NCBI GenBank assembly: GCA_025210295.1
Contig: JAOASC010000001.1
Location: 33,815-97,814, forward strand
Length of the DNA: 64,000 bases
Direction of reading: 5' to 3'
From: Flavobacteriales bacterium
Lineage (GTDB): Bacteria > Bacteroidota > Bacteroidia > Flavobacteriales_D > Parvicellaceae
Shown: in pieces, positions 16,396 through 25,789 of the stretch
Position numbering within the stretch: the stretch's first letter is position 1
Layout: every line of letters starts with the position of its first letter
Notes under the pieces: generated by a model
Database searches by the model: none
The model's input: the letters and a program-made list of their open reading frames with translations, nothing else
Told to the model about the DNA's origin: nothing
Translations under genes and position numbers: made by a program

Positions 16396-17124
16396 TTACT
16401 TTATCTCAGCAATGATAACACCAAAACCTCCATCGGTTTGCTCCCATTTTTTAGCAGGTAAATACATCCTAGAAACAAAACCGTCTAAATACAATGCATT
16501 TTGACAACCCTGATTCTTAAAGTAGCTGGCAAAATCATAAAAATTAATGCGTTCTTTTGAAATGGCAAACAATAGATTTCCATTCGGCAATACTCCTACT
16601 CCATTTCGCACAAATAAACTGGTGGAACCTTGATTGAATTTGGGATGTAATTTGCCATCAATAACCAACATGGGACCTGATTGGGTTGCATAAAGAACGT
16701 CTTTGGTTAACGTTAATTCTTTGGTTGGAACCACTCGAGCTTTGTTGTTCTTTTCTATTAAAAATACGCCATTGGGCTGCATATAAAAGTTTCCATACGC
16801 CTCTTGTGTTTGATCAGTTGATTTAATCACTTTCCCATTTTCGATATACAGTCCTTGTGGAGATTGATCTTTCAAGTACATTCCGCCATTCATGGCAAAT
16901 AACAACTCCTTTCCTTCTTTTTTCAAATGGTGTTTTAAATCCCCTGCGTTACTATAAGGCTTTCCCTCTTTATTTTTATGAAAAAATTGTAGTGTCGTTT
17001 CGGATAAGTTGACTTCGTGACTGATGATACGAGGGGTGTCTCTAGTTGTATCCACATTTAATTGAGTAGCACTAATCAATAGTAACACCAATAACAAACC
17101 AACGAATACAATTCTTTTTATCAT
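16396..17124 (-). CDS. Phosphodiester glycosidase family protein (NAGPA/DUF2233)
   Basis: A 242-residue exported protein. The ATG at 17124 is chosen because it yields an immediate signal peptide (IKRIVFVGLLLVLLLISA) and because the terminator hairpin at 17141-17170 falls within the longer frame. The body shows AMNGGMYLKDQSPQGLYIENG, then YMQPNGVFLI and ALYLDGFVSRMYLP. These are characteristic of the NAGPA-like family, related to the uncovering enzyme that removes N-acetylglucosamine from phosphodiesters. A periplasmic glycan or polysaccharide role is likely; the exact substrate is not known. Confidence 0.8.
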   Translation of the reverse strand: MIKRIVFVGLLLVLLLISATQLNVDTTRDTPRIISHEVNLSETTLQFFHKNKEGKPYSNAGDLKHHLKKEGKELLFAMNGGMYLKDQSPQGLYIENGKVIKSTDQTQEAYGNFYMQPNGVFLIEKNNKARVVPTKELTLTKDVLYATQSGPMLVIDGKLHPKFNQGSTSLFVRNGVGVLPNGNLLFAISKERINFYDFASYFKNQGCQNALYLDGFVSRMYLPAKKWEQTDGGFGVIIAEIK

Positions 17125-17140
17125 CAGGTTAAAGATAAAA

Positions 17141-17170
17141 AAACCAGAAAAGAAAATTCCTTTCTGGTTT
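17141..17170 (-). terminator. Hairpin terminator after the cupredoxin-like gene
   Basis: AAACCAGAAA at 17141-17150 and TTTCTGGTTT at 17161-17170 pair perfectly around a 10-base loop. Read on the minus strand, it is followed by TTTTATC. It lies 38 bases after the stop of the gene at 17208-17576. Confidence 0.6.
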
Positions 17171-17207
17171 AAAATTAACAAACAATTATGATGAAAAATC
17201 GAAGTAC

Positions 17208-17576
17208 TTACTTAACCGTTAGTGGATATTCTTCCGTCGGATTTAACGGGCAGAAATATACATATTCGCCTTTTGTCAATTTTACTTTATTGGAAGAAGC
17301 TACCTTTCCTTTTTTGACCATTTCTTTAACATAAGCTGCTTTGATATGATGCGCTTCGTCAGTCATTCCTTTAGGAGCAATCACAAAACCGACTTCGTGA
17401 TCTACATTTTTATTCTCGATATCAAAAATATAGGTTCCCTCTTCTAAAGTTAATGCTTGGATCGTAAATGCTCCCTTTGTCTGATCCAAATGTATTGTTG
17501 GTACATCCTGGGCAACAATCGAATTCAATAGCCATCCCATAGCTATTATCATACTTAATACTATTCCTTTTTTCAT
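17208..17576 (-). CDS. Exported cupredoxin-like protein with an altered copper site
   Basis: A 122-residue protein with a signal peptide (GIVLSMIIAMGWLLNSIVAQ). The mature part has the all-beta pattern of cupredoxins: GTYIFDIENKNVDHEVGFVI with the first histidine, and KGEYVYFCPLNPTEEYPLTV at the C-terminal copper loop. Canonical type I sites need Cys, a downstream His and Met in that loop; here the positions after Cys are P-L-N-P-T-E, with no His and no Met. It may bind metal differently or act as a non-redox domain. It lies 25 bases after the AhpD-like gene and is probably cotranscribed. Confidence 0.65.
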   Translation of the reverse strand: MKKGIVLSMIIAMGWLLNSIVAQDVPTIHLDQTKGAFTIQALTLEEGTYIFDIENKNVDHEVGFVIAPKGMTDEAHHIKAAYVKEMVKKGKVASSNKVKLTKGEYVYFCPLNPTEEYPLTVK

Positions 17577-17601
17577 AGTTCTATTTTTTGGGTGTTATTG
17601 A

Positions 17602-18150
17602 TTATGCGTTGACTGATTCTAATGCTGGGGCTAGAGGAAAGTCAATTTCGAAACCTGCTAAATTGTGTATAAAATTACTGATGACCTTATCTCCTATTAC
17701 AATTACTACATCGATCATATTTGCTTCGGTATATCCTGCTTCAAAAAACAAGTTTTTGGCTTCTTCAGTTGCCCTTCCTCTGTTACTGATCGTCGACAAG
17801 GTAAAAACTGCTAAAGCATGTAATTTTTCATTGAAAGTTGCAGTTCCACCACGAACTTCCAAAACTTGATCTTCAGACAAACCGTTCATTTTACCAATTA
17901 ACGTGTGTGCAGATTGACAATAACGACAACCGTTATATTCACTAACGACCAAATTAACGATTTCTCGTTCTTTTGCAGATAGGGTTGATTTTCTGTTTTG
18001 TAAAGCTAAATAATCGGCTAATGCGGTATCGTTTTTTGCGTAATACGCATATAAATTAGGAACAAATCCTAAGCCCTTTTCTAGGTTATCAAAAATTGTT
18101 TGATTGCTTGCAGATACTTCTCCTCTGCTAGGAACATTAAATTTTGCCAT
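17602..18150 (-). CDS. Carboxymuconolactone decarboxylase/AhpD-like peroxidase-related protein
   Basis: A 182-residue all-helical protein. EYNGCRYCQSAHTLIGK carries the AhpD-type C-x-x-C-x-x-x-H active site (C75, C78, H82, with E71 as the upstream acid). This site supports alkylhydroperoxidase activity in related proteins. A carboxymuconolactone decarboxylase activity is unlikely because two redox cysteines are present. It is downstream of an AraC regulator on the same strand with a 96-base gap that may hold its promoter, so regulation by that protein is plausible. Confidence 0.85.
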   Translation of the reverse strand: MAKFNVPSRGEVSASNQTIFDNLEKGLGFVPNLYAYYAKNDTALADYLALQNRKSTLSAKEREIVNLVVSEYNGCRYCQSAHTLIGKMNGLSEDQVLEVRGGTATFNEKLHALAVFTLSTISNRGRATEEAKNLFFEAGYTEANMIDVVIVIGDKVISNFIHNLAGFEIDFPLAPALESVNA

Positions 18151-18246
18151 TTTTTCTACTGTTTTAAATTAACAGTACAAAGATGAGCAGGAATTCCCGT
18201 TAAGTTATTGGCTATTTTCCCCTAAGAGTTGGTCATTTTTCCCTCT

Positions 18247-19074
18247 CTACACTTTTTCCTTAAATGCTCGCGGTGCTACCCCCTCCATTTTCTTAAAAAA
18301 GCGACTAAATGTTTGAATATCTTTGAAACCAATTTCATAAGCCACCTCTTTTATCGTATAATCAGTAAACCTCAACAAACGTCTGGCCTCTAACATTCTT
18401 CGTTCCTGAATATATTGTAAAGGTGATTTATTCGCATACTTTTTAAACAGGTTAGCAATTGTTTTGGGAGATTTATAAAGTAACTCGGCATATTCAACAA
18501 CCGTGTGTTTTTCTTTAAAATGTTGTTCCACCAAAAAGTTAAACTCTCGGACAAGATCTACTTTGTTATTCTCTGGTAATTGGGTAAGATGGTTCGCTTT
18601 ATAAATTCTCGTACATAAAATCAAAAAACGTTTTAACATCATTTGCAACATTTCTAATTGTAGGTTATCAACCGATTGCATTTCGAGCAAAAACATCTTC
18701 CATAACGTCTCTATTTTTTCCAATTCGAGTCCATCCAGTTGTATTACTGGTAATTGATTCGCTCCAAAAAACAGCAATCCTTTACAACTGACTTCACTAT
18801 CATGATCTATGATGCAATAAAAAGCACGGTTAAATCGAATCATCTTTACCTCTGAAACAGCTATTGGAACAACCTGGTGAAACTCTGTAAGAAAAACAAC
18901 TTCATTTTTATGAAAGCAATGTCTAACATTATCAATTTCAATAATTGAATTATCATTTTCGAACCACAATAAAGTTAAACCACTTTCTAGTTTTTCCTTA
19001 AGGATATGGCAATTCTGATTACTTGTGATTTCATCAACATTTAAATACTCGCCTAAAGCCCCTTCATATACCAT
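18247..19074 (-). CDS. AraC family transcriptional regulator
   Basis: A 275-residue regulator. The C-terminal ~100 residues form the double helix-turn-helix: TVVEYAELLYKSPKTIANLF, then YIQERRMLEARRLLRF and IKEVAYEIGFKDIQTFSRFF, ending GVAPRAFKEKV. The N-terminal half looks like a cupin-type sensing domain (IEIDNVRHCFHKNEVVFL). Its position just upstream of the AhpD-like and cupredoxin-like genes on the same strand suggests it controls them, perhaps in response to an oxidant or electrophile. The inducer is not apparent from the sequence. Confidence 0.9.
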   Translation of the reverse strand: MVYEGALGEYLNVDEITSNQNCHILKEKLESGLTLLWFENDNSIIEIDNVRHCFHKNEVVFLTEFHQVVPIAVSEVKMIRFNRAFYCIIDHDSEVSCKGLLFFGANQLPVIQLDGLELEKIETLWKMFLLEMQSVDNLQLEMLQMMLKRFLILCTRIYKANHLTQLPENNKVDLVREFNFLVEQHFKEKHTVVEYAELLYKSPKTIANLFKKYANKSPLQYIQERRMLEARRLLRFTDYTIKEVAYEIGFKDIQTFSRFFKKMEGVAPRAFKEKV

Positions 19075-19142
19075 AATCGTCTTTTTGTATTCAGTCTGGA
19101 TTTAGTTTGAAAACTGACAACTTTAGATTAAAACAAAGTAAC

Positions 19143-20519
19143 TTAAGCCAACAATTTTCTTTTAGGATACAAATCCCAAATAACAGCTACTAAAACAAGG
19201 AGATATTCTAATAAAACTAACCAAGGGATTTCATTCACTTCACCTATTTCACGATAAGCTGTATAACTCAAAATAATGGCTCCTGACCAAACTATAGGAA
19301 AACGATAGTTGGTAAATACTGCAAATGCTAATAAATAAATTGCATACCAAGGGTGAACAATTGAAGCCAATGAATAATAAATGAGCAATGCCCATACTAT
19401 TAATTTGAAAACCTGAACTATTTTTTTCTTTCTGATATTTAATGCAATTAGTAATAAAACACTTCCTAGCACAACCATAGGTGTATATTTTCCTATTACA
19501 TGAATTGTATTATAGCCCACATTCCAATAGCCGATTTCTCTTAACACATAATAAAGCGATGCATTAAACTCAAATGTTTTGAAATATAAACGAATACTTG
19601 AACCAAATGTCTCTAGCAAATCTATTCCTAAAAACGGAACAAATAGTAAAACAACAGCAACTCCGATGGTCGTATAAAACACTACTAATTTTTTAAACGG
19701 GATCTTCAATAAAAACAAAGGCAAAAACAATAGTGGGACTAACTTGGTTGTTACCGCCAACGCATAAACTACACCTGCTAAAAGCGTTCTATTTTTCAGT
19801 AACTGATAGACGGCAAACAGCACCCAAAAGATGGTTACTCCTTCAAAGTGAATATTCTGAGTGAGTTCAATAATAACTAATGGATTAAATGCATAGAGGA
19901 AGACTTGGTCTTCTGGGAGCTCAAACAACTTTAATAAAGCAACGAATAGGTATAGAGCCCCAACTTCGAATAGGAGAATAAAAAATCTTAAGAAATAGAT
20001 ATTGAGTTGAAGATCATTCCCTGCTAACCAGCTAGAAACCGTAAAAACCAATTGGTTAAATGGTGGATAAACAGAATAATAATCTTTAGAGTTCATTCCA
20101 CCTGGAAAAGTTTTGGTAGCACCTTCTAAGACTTTTTCTTTTAGGTAATGATGGTTTTCTGTATCCTGAAAAACAAAAGCATTGGGTTGATATTCAAAAG
20201 GGTTCGTTCCATTAACAATCATATTCCCATCCCAAACAAAGCGGAAATAATCATCAGATAAATTAGGGGTTGTAAAAAACAGAAGCCCTCTTAAACCTAT
20301 TGCAATGAGTAGCATTTGCTTCACCGACCATTTATTTTCAAATAATCGCGTTTTAATTGCGGGAATAAACCATAAACCATATAAAATAAAAAGTCCTCCA
20401 AAACATCCAATTAATGCCCATTCCATATCTCTGGTTACAGCATAGCCTAGGTAGACGACCAATAAAGAGAAGATTGCTCCCCAAATAATTAGCTGTTTAT
20501 TTTGTAAGATTTTTTGCAT
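19143..20519 (-). CDS. GT-C type polyprenol-linked mannosyltransferase-like membrane protein
   Basis: A 458-residue protein with about eleven transmembrane helices. An extracytoplasmic loop after the second or third helix carries LSDDYFRFVWDGNMIVNGTNPFEYQP, where the D-D-Y and W-D-G residues match the acidic loop of GT-C glycosyltransferases that use polyprenyl-phosphate sugars. YYSVYPPFNQLVF and AVTTKLVPLLFLPLFL are further family-like segments. Such enzymes add mannose or related sugars to lipids, glycans or proteins at the outer face of the inner membrane. Its acceptor is unknown. It stands alone, without obvious operon partners. Confidence 0.7.
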   Translation of the reverse strand: MQKILQNKQLIIWGAIFSLLVVYLGYAVTRDMEWALIGCFGGLFILYGLWFIPAIKTRLFENKWSVKQMLLIAIGLRGLLFFTTPNLSDDYFRFVWDGNMIVNGTNPFEYQPNAFVFQDTENHHYLKEKVLEGATKTFPGGMNSKDYYSVYPPFNQLVFTVSSWLAGNDLQLNIYFLRFFILLFEVGALYLFVALLKLFELPEDQVFLYAFNPLVIIELTQNIHFEGVTIFWVLFAVYQLLKNRTLLAGVVYALAVTTKLVPLLFLPLFLLKIPFKKLVVFYTTIGVAVVLLFVPFLGIDLLETFGSSIRLYFKTFEFNASLYYVLREIGYWNVGYNTIHVIGKYTPMVVLGSVLLLIALNIRKKKIVQVFKLIVWALLIYYSLASIVHPWYAIYLLAFAVFTNYRFPIVWSGAIILSYTAYREIGEVNEIPWLVLLEYLLVLVAVIWDLYPKRKLLA

Positions 20520-20640
20520 TGGTATTTATTCGTTGTTTTTTCCGTTTTTACCTTACAATTGATTTGAATTATTTATTGGAATCGTAAAGATATTAATTGT
20601 GTTTTCTTTGTTCAATTATTCTTGATAGTTTTCATTATCT

Positions 20641-20785
20641 TTTGTCTTGAAACAAAAGAAACAAAAATTCAAGACTGCATCTTCTTTTTCTAAATCTAAA
20701 ATATTATCGCGCTAAAGAGCTAAAAACTCGCTGCGCTCAAACACTACGCTCTTTGTAACGCTCTATAATATTTAGATTTTACGAA
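20641..20785. repeat. Large palindromic intergenic repeat within the 20520-20862 gap
   Basis: No gene was found in the 343-base gap. GTCTTGAA at 20644-20651 pairs with TTCAAGAC at 20668-20675. A second, longer imperfect hairpin pairs 20691-20720 (AAATCTAA, ATATTAT, GCG, AAAGAGC blocks) with 20748-20780, around a loop that contains CTCGCTGCGCTCAAAC. The opening TTGTCTTGAAACAAAAGAAACAAAA is of a kind found between genes in other flavobacteria. It probably forms a cruciform or RNA structure or is a REP-like element; its function is unknown. Confidence 0.55.
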
Positions 20786-20862
20786 AAATAAGCTGATGTC
20801 GATTTAACCTGAATTTAAGCATTTATTGATTTAATATCTTCGAAATTGGGTTTAATTTTTTT

Positions 20863-22341
20863 TCATCGAAAAGAATGCTTTAAAGACAATAGCAAGGTAT
20901 AAGAAAAACCGCAAACAACCATAACTAAAAACAAAAGCATACTTAAATTACCCGATTGATAAGAAAGTGTAATCCCCAATATTGCATAGGCAATCACCCC
21001 TAAATCTATGAATAGTAAAGGAGAGATAAAGGTTTTTGCATATTGTTTAATCGACCATTTTTCTTCTGTTGATTTTAAATTATATTTAGGTGTTCTTACA
21101 AACGGAGACTTAATCCCTAAATACCCTTCTAATACTGCAATAAAATTATAGGTTGTTAACCCTAACATTGTGGTTAAAAACACTGGGAAGAAAATTATAA
21201 ATTTCAAGAATTCTACAGCGGTATTTTTATCTTCATCTTTAGTGGCAATAAAATACATAAAACCTAAGAAAAAGGTATTGATTAAGAAGAACCCAAAGTA
21301 TGGATAATAGCTGGCATATCTAGGATCCTCCATTCCGATTTTAACTAATGGTACACTCAGTACAATCAATCCAGCAATAACGATATAAACGGAACTATTC
21401 ATTAAATGAAAAACAGCCGTAAACTTGGTCCATAAACTTAAATCTGAACTACTTAAAACCTTACCCAAATTCTTTCTAGTACATTCAGCTGCCCCTTTTG
21501 ACCATCTAAATTGTTGGTTCTTTAGTCCTGCCATATCTATTGGCAGCTCAGCTGGAACCACAACTTTTTCGATGTATTTAAAAACCCAACCTTTTAATTG
21601 TGCACGATAACTTAAATCCAAATCTTCTGTAAGCGTATCTGCTGACCAACCTCCTGCATCTTCAATACATTTTTTACGCCAAATTCCGGCTGTACCATTA
21701 AAATTAATAAAGTGTTTTCCTTTATTTCTACCGACTTGCTCTACTCTAAAATGTGCATTTAATGCAAAAGCCTGGAGACGGGTTAGCAAAGAATAATTTT
21801 GATTCAAATGCCCCCAACGGGTCTGTACTACTCCAATTTTTTCATTTTTTACAAAAGGAAAAATGGTCTTCATCAAAAAGTCAGAATCTGGAACAAAATC
21901 AGCATCAAAAATTGCGATGAATTCTCCCTTGCATTGTTTTAGCCCATAATCTAAAGCTCCAGCCTTAAAGCCTTTTCGATCTTCTCTCCTAATGTATTGA
22001 ATATCGACTCCTTTCGTTTGCCACTCTGCAACTTTATTTGCAATAATAACTACTGTTTCATCATTTGAATCGTCTAAAACTTGTATTTCTAATTTATCTG
22101 AAGGGTAATTAAACTGGCAAACAGCATCTATTAAACGCTCTATCACATACATCTCGTTATAAACAGGCAATTGCACCGTAATTTTAGGATAATTGTTTTC
22201 CAATAAAATGGAAAGATTCCCTTGTTTTTTAGGTTTAGACTTACTTCTTAAATAAAGTATTGTTAGGTAAAACGCAACGACACTGTATAAAAAAATAAAC
22301 AGCAAAAAGAGAAAGTACAAACCAAAAACTAAATATGCCAT
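20863..22341 (-). CDS. Family 2 glycosyltransferase (cellulose synthase-like)
   Basis: A 492-residue processive-type GT2 enzyme. It has an N-terminal transmembrane helix, then the cytoplasmic catalytic domain with VLDDSND (D90), FDADF (D146, D148), TEDLDL (residues 238-243) and QQFRW (276-280). These are the D, DxD, TED and Q-x-x-R-W motifs of polysaccharide synthases. Four or five C-terminal helices follow. It overlaps the start of the FAD oxidoreductase stop region by one base, so the two genes are adjacent in one transcript. Product polymer or lipid is unknown; a bacterial ceramide glucosyltransferase-like role is an alternative. Confidence 0.85.
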   Translation of the reverse strand: MAYLVFGLYFLFLLFIFLYSVVAFYLTILYLRSKSKPKKQGNLSILLENNYPKITVQLPVYNEMYVIERLIDAVCQFNYPSDKLEIQVLDDSNDETVVIIANKVAEWQTKGVDIQYIRREDRKGFKAGALDYGLKQCKGEFIAIFDADFVPDSDFLMKTIFPFVKNEKIGVVQTRWGHLNQNYSLLTRLQAFALNAHFRVEQVGRNKGKHFINFNGTAGIWRKKCIEDAGGWSADTLTEDLDLSYRAQLKGWVFKYIEKVVVPAELPIDMAGLKNQQFRWSKGAAECTRKNLGKVLSSSDLSLWTKFTAVFHLMNSSVYIVIAGLIVLSVPLVKIGMEDPRYASYYPYFGFFLINTFFLGFMYFIATKDEDKNTAVEFLKFIIFFPVFLTTMLGLTTYNFIAVLEGYLGIKSPFVRTPKYNLKSTEEKWSIKQYAKTFISPLLFIDLGVIAYAILGITLSYQSGNLSMLLFLVMVVCGFSYTLLLSLKHSFR

Positions 22342-23897
22342 TAGATCTCTTTAACTGCTTTAATTTGTTGCATGACTTTGATTCCATCAATAGCCGCAGA
22401 AACGATACCACCTGCATAACCAGCACCTTCTCCACATGGGTATAAACCTTGTACTTGAGGATGTTGTAAAAGCTCTTTGTCTCTCGGAATTCTAACAGGA
22501 GATGATGTCCGTGATTCTGTAGCGTGTAATACTGCTTCATTGGTCATATACCCTTTCATCTTTCTTCCAAAATCTTTTAAGCCCTCTCTAAGTGATTTTG
22601 TAATAAATGGAGGAAATACCTTATCTAATTCTACGGACACAACTCCAGGATGGTACGATGTTTTAGGTAGATCTTTTGAACGTTTTCCTTTGATAAAATC
22701 CATCAAACGTTGAGCAGGAACCTGTTGTGTCTTTCCAGCCAACTCCCACGCTCTTTTTTCTATGCTTTTTTGAAAATACATCCCTGCCAAAGCCCCATAT
22801 TTATGAAATTGGGGAATATCTTCTAACCTTACTTCTGTTACAATCCCTGAATTAGAGTATGGATTATTTCGCTTACTAGGAGACCAACCATTGGTCACCA
22901 CTTCCTCTTCACCTGTAGCACAAGGAGCAATAATACCACCAGGACACATACAAAATGAATACACTCCTCTATCTTCGACTTGGCTCACTAAACTATAAGA
23001 AGCAGGAGGTAAAAAATCACCACGATCCTGAGTTTTATATTGAATTTGATCAATTAATTGTTGGGTGTGTTCTATTCGAACACCTAAAGCAAACGATTTA
23101 AATTCTAGCCCTATCTTTTTATCGTGTAAAAGCGAATAAATATCACGTGCAGAATGTCCTGTTGCCAATACCAAATGTTCTACTTCAACAACCTCTTTTT
23201 CATTGATGGTAATCCCTCTTAAACGATTTCCTTCTACGTGAATATCCGTCATTTTACTTTCAAAATGAATTTCTCCTCCTTTAGCGATAATCGTTTCTCG
23301 AATATTCTCGATCAATTTGGGTAATTTATTCGTTCCAATATGTGGATGAGCATCAACCATAATGGTTTGAGGAGCACCATGGATCACTAAAGTTTTTAAC
23401 ACTTCTTGAACACTTCCCCTTTTTTTGGAACGCGTATACAATTTCCCATCAGAATAAGTTCCTGCTCCACCTTCTCCATAACAATAGTTGGACTCGGTAT
23501 TTACTTTCCCTTCTTTATTAATGGCTGCCAAATCTCTTCGGCGTGTTTTGACATCTTTACCACGTTCAAAAACTATGGGTTTAACTCCAATTTTTAATGC
23601 TTCTAATGCAGCAAACAAACCGGCAGGGCCACTTCCAACAATATGTACAACTGTCGATGCTTCTGTGACATCTAAATAATTGTTTTCAAAAATAACAGGT
23701 TCAAATTTCTCTTGGATATACACCCCTAATTTCAACTGATAAAAAACAGGAAATTTTCTAGCATCAATAGAGCGTTTAAGTAGTTCTATGTGTTGAATCT
23801 CTGATGACTTTATCCCTAATTCATAAGCCACTTTTTGCTTTAAGATATCGGGATCTGCTGCTTCTTTGGGTAATACTCTTATTTGTAGTTCTCGCAT
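22341..23897 (-). CDS. FAD-dependent oxidoreductase (COG2509-type)
   Basis: A 518-residue soluble flavoprotein. The Rossmann dinucleotide-binding motif is VHIVGSGPAGLFAALEAL (about residues 84-101). It is preceded by an N-terminal domain of ~80 residues (RVLPKEAADPDILKQKV) typical of this family. CYGEGGAGTYSDGKLYTR and CMCPGGIIAPCATG are conserved stretches, and YPCGEGAGYAGGIVSAAIDG closes the FAD site near the C-terminus. The substrate is uncertain; members are annotated only as FAD dehydrogenases. It lies upstream of the GT2 gene with a one-base overlap. Confidence 0.8.
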   Translation of the reverse strand: MRELQIRVLPKEAADPDILKQKVAYELGIKSSEIQHIELLKRSIDARKFPVFYQLKLGVYIQEKFEPVIFENNYLDVTEASTVVHIVGSGPAGLFAALEALKIGVKPIVFERGKDVKTRRRDLAAINKEGKVNTESNYCYGEGGAGTYSDGKLYTRSKKRGSVQEVLKTLVIHGAPQTIMVDAHPHIGTNKLPKLIENIRETIIAKGGEIHFESKMTDIHVEGNRLRGITINEKEVVEVEHLVLATGHSARDIYSLLHDKKIGLEFKSFALGVRIEHTQQLIDQIQYKTQDRGDFLPPASYSLVSQVEDRGVYSFCMCPGGIIAPCATGEEEVVTNGWSPSKRNNPYSNSGIVTEVRLEDIPQFHKYGALAGMYFQKSIEKRAWELAGKTQQVPAQRLMDFIKGKRSKDLPKTSYHPGVVSVELDKVFPPFITKSLREGLKDFGRKMKGYMTNEAVLHATESRTSSPVRIPRDKELLQHPQVQGLYPCGEGAGYAGGIVSAAIDGIKVMQQIKAVKEI

Positions 23898-23905
23898 TAC
23901 AACTG

Positions 23906-24883
23906 TTACAATTTTATTTTCGATGCTAAACGTTTAGATGGAGCTTCTACTACCAAATAAAAGATCCACGCGCCAAAGATAGAAAATAAGATTGCACCAA
24001 TTAACAATAAATAGCTTTGAATTGACGATGTTGGGCAAAATGGGAGTAAAAAGTAAATAAACTTCCCTCCTAATTCTCCATGGGTTAAATAAACAGAGTA
24101 TGATATTTTCCCTAAGAAATCTGAGCTTTTCGTTTTAATGTGCATACCAACAATAATAAAAAGTGTTAGTAAGCAAATTCCAGCAATAATTCCACCTTTA
24201 AAGAAGAGGATAGCCCCAAAAAACACAACGACCCAAAAGAAAAAAGAGGCTTTGGTAATTTTATTTAATTGGACCAAAGCTCCAACTATTCCCATTCCAA
24301 AAATAGGAGTATAAGCCACTAAAAAACCATCGTATCCTAAAAAAGGAAATAAAGCCATACTCCCCAGTGCTATTGTTCTAATCAAATCTTTTTGATGAAA
24401 AAACAAGGGAAAAGTAAAGGCAATTAATAAATAATATTGAAACTCTATCGCTAAGGTCCAGTAAACATCATTAAACCAATGTTCCTCAGAAAAAGGAATG
24501 AAATACCCCAGGTGCAAAGCGATTCTTTTCCATTCTAGCACAATGTCGTTTCCTAAATATACCGCAAAGCCTATACCTGACAATAAAACCCAAAGCATTG
24601 ACAATAAATAAGGCGGTTCTATTCTGGTTATTCTCTTCAATAAAAACTTCCCTATTTTGGGAATGGTATAATTGTGTTTCACCATTGAATAAGGAATCAC
24701 AAATCCAGAGATCACAAAAAATAAATGTACACCATATTGACCAAAATGCCCTATTTTATAGATCCAATCATCTTCCGACAAAAGTGTTCCATGAATACTT
24801 TGGTGATGTGTAAAATGAAAAAAAGCAACTAATAAAGCTGCTACTCCTCTTAAAAAATCTATGGACGTATAATAGGTTCTCAT
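23906..24883 (-). CDS. Acyltransferase 3 family membrane protein (OatA/OafA-like)
   Basis: A 325-residue integral membrane protein with about ten hydrophobic helices. The family's hallmark features are present: SIDFLRGVAALLVAFFHFTHH at the N-terminus with the conserved R and H, YGVHLFFVISGFVIPYS, and WFNDVYWTLAIEFQYYLL. These enzymes transfer acetyl or other acyl groups to peptidoglycan, O-antigen or exopolysaccharide sugars. It lies two bases downstream of the PorT-like gene and nine bases upstream of the FAD oxidoreductase, so the four genes from 25605 to 20863 may form one transcript. Confidence 0.9.
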   Translation of the reverse strand: MRTYYTSIDFLRGVAALLVAFFHFTHHQSIHGTLLSEDDWIYKIGHFGQYGVHLFFVISGFVIPYSMVKHNYTIPKIGKFLLKRITRIEPPYLLSMLWVLLSGIGFAVYLGNDIVLEWKRIALHLGYFIPFSEEHWFNDVYWTLAIEFQYYLLIAFTFPLFFHQKDLIRTIALGSMALFPFLGYDGFLVAYTPIFGMGIVGALVQLNKITKASFFFWVVVFFGAILFFKGGIIAGICLLTLFIIVGMHIKTKSSDFLGKISYSVYLTHGELGGKFIYFLLPFCPTSSIQSYLLLIGAILFSIFGAWIFYLVVEAPSKRLASKIKL

Positions 24884-24885
24884 TC

Positions 24886-25605
24886 TTATCCTTCAAATGT
24901 AAATGAAAGGGTCCACATTTTCGTCCGTAATCGATCAATAGGAGTTGAGAACTGTGTATTTTCCTGTATCAAAACATTTTTTAACCCCGTTGACAACTTT
25001 AGTTCTATACCAAATTTAAAATATTCTAAAAATAAATCAATTCCTCCTCCTACTTCAAACCCATAATCTGGTTTGGTAATTTTCACAATTTGATCTTTTA
25101 AAGAGGCATTTGAATTTTTCACATCCTTATTTGATGCCATATCTAGTCCAAAACGGCCACCTGCCAAACAATAAGCTGCAAAGTTTTTGATACGCTCTGT
25201 TCTAAATTTCATAACCAGAGGAAAATCTAAAAAAGTCGATTCTACTTTTTTATTCCATTGTACAGAAGAATCTCCCTGATAAGCATAGGTATAAGCTAAA
25301 TTTCTTTCTTGAAATGATAGCGTAGGCAAAAATCGAATTTTAAACGTAGGAGAAACATCTAATGAAGAGACTATCCCTAAGTTAAATCCTGGTCTTCTTT
25401 CTACATCTAGTACCAATAACGAATCTCGTTCAAAATCTTCTAAAACATCTCTATCCAAATAGAAATCACTGGAATTATAGCCTAACGCAAAACCAAAGTG
25501 AAAGGCTCTTTTATCAAAGTCTCTAAGGTTCATCATCTGAACCTGTTGTGCCAATGTATACATTGCACAAAAAGAAACAAGTAATAGCAGTACCCCTTTT
25601 TTCAT
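24886..25605 (-). CDS. porT: PorT-like T9SS outer-membrane beta-barrel protein
   Basis: A 239-residue protein with a signal peptide (GVLLLLVSFCAMYTLAQ). The mature part is rich in alternating beta strands: FDKRAFHFGFALGYNSSDF near the N-terminus, LDVSPTFKIRFLPTLSFQERN, TFLDFPLVMKFR, and a terminal aromatic strand WTLSFTFEG. The starting FDKR-x-HFGF segment and the FLDFPL segment are characteristic of PorT (SprT), an accessory outer-membrane protein required for type IX secretion. Three T9SS cargo genes occur later in the window. A general PorT-family porin is the alternative. Confidence 0.7.
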   Translation of the reverse strand: MKKGVLLLLVSFCAMYTLAQQVQMMNLRDFDKRAFHFGFALGYNSSDFYLDRDVLEDFERDSLLVLDVERRPGFNLGIVSSLDVSPTFKIRFLPTLSFQERNLAYTYAYQGDSSVQWNKKVESTFLDFPLVMKFRTERIKNFAAYCLAGGRFGLDMASNKDVKNSNASLKDQIVKITKPDYGFEVGGGIDLFLEYFKFGIELKLSTGLKNVLIQENTQFSTPIDRLRTKMWTLSFTFEG

Positions 25606-25789
25606 TTGATTTTAAAATTCCTATTCACAAAGAAACGATTTTATTGGCTTTATAGTATATCTCTTTGAATTTTTTATTTCATTAGATTTAATAAACAGTT
25701 AACAACTTAGCCCTCTTTTTTTCATTGTTTTTTCGTATTTTAGCTACATAAGTTGAAAAACTTTATATATAAACAACAAATACAACCTA

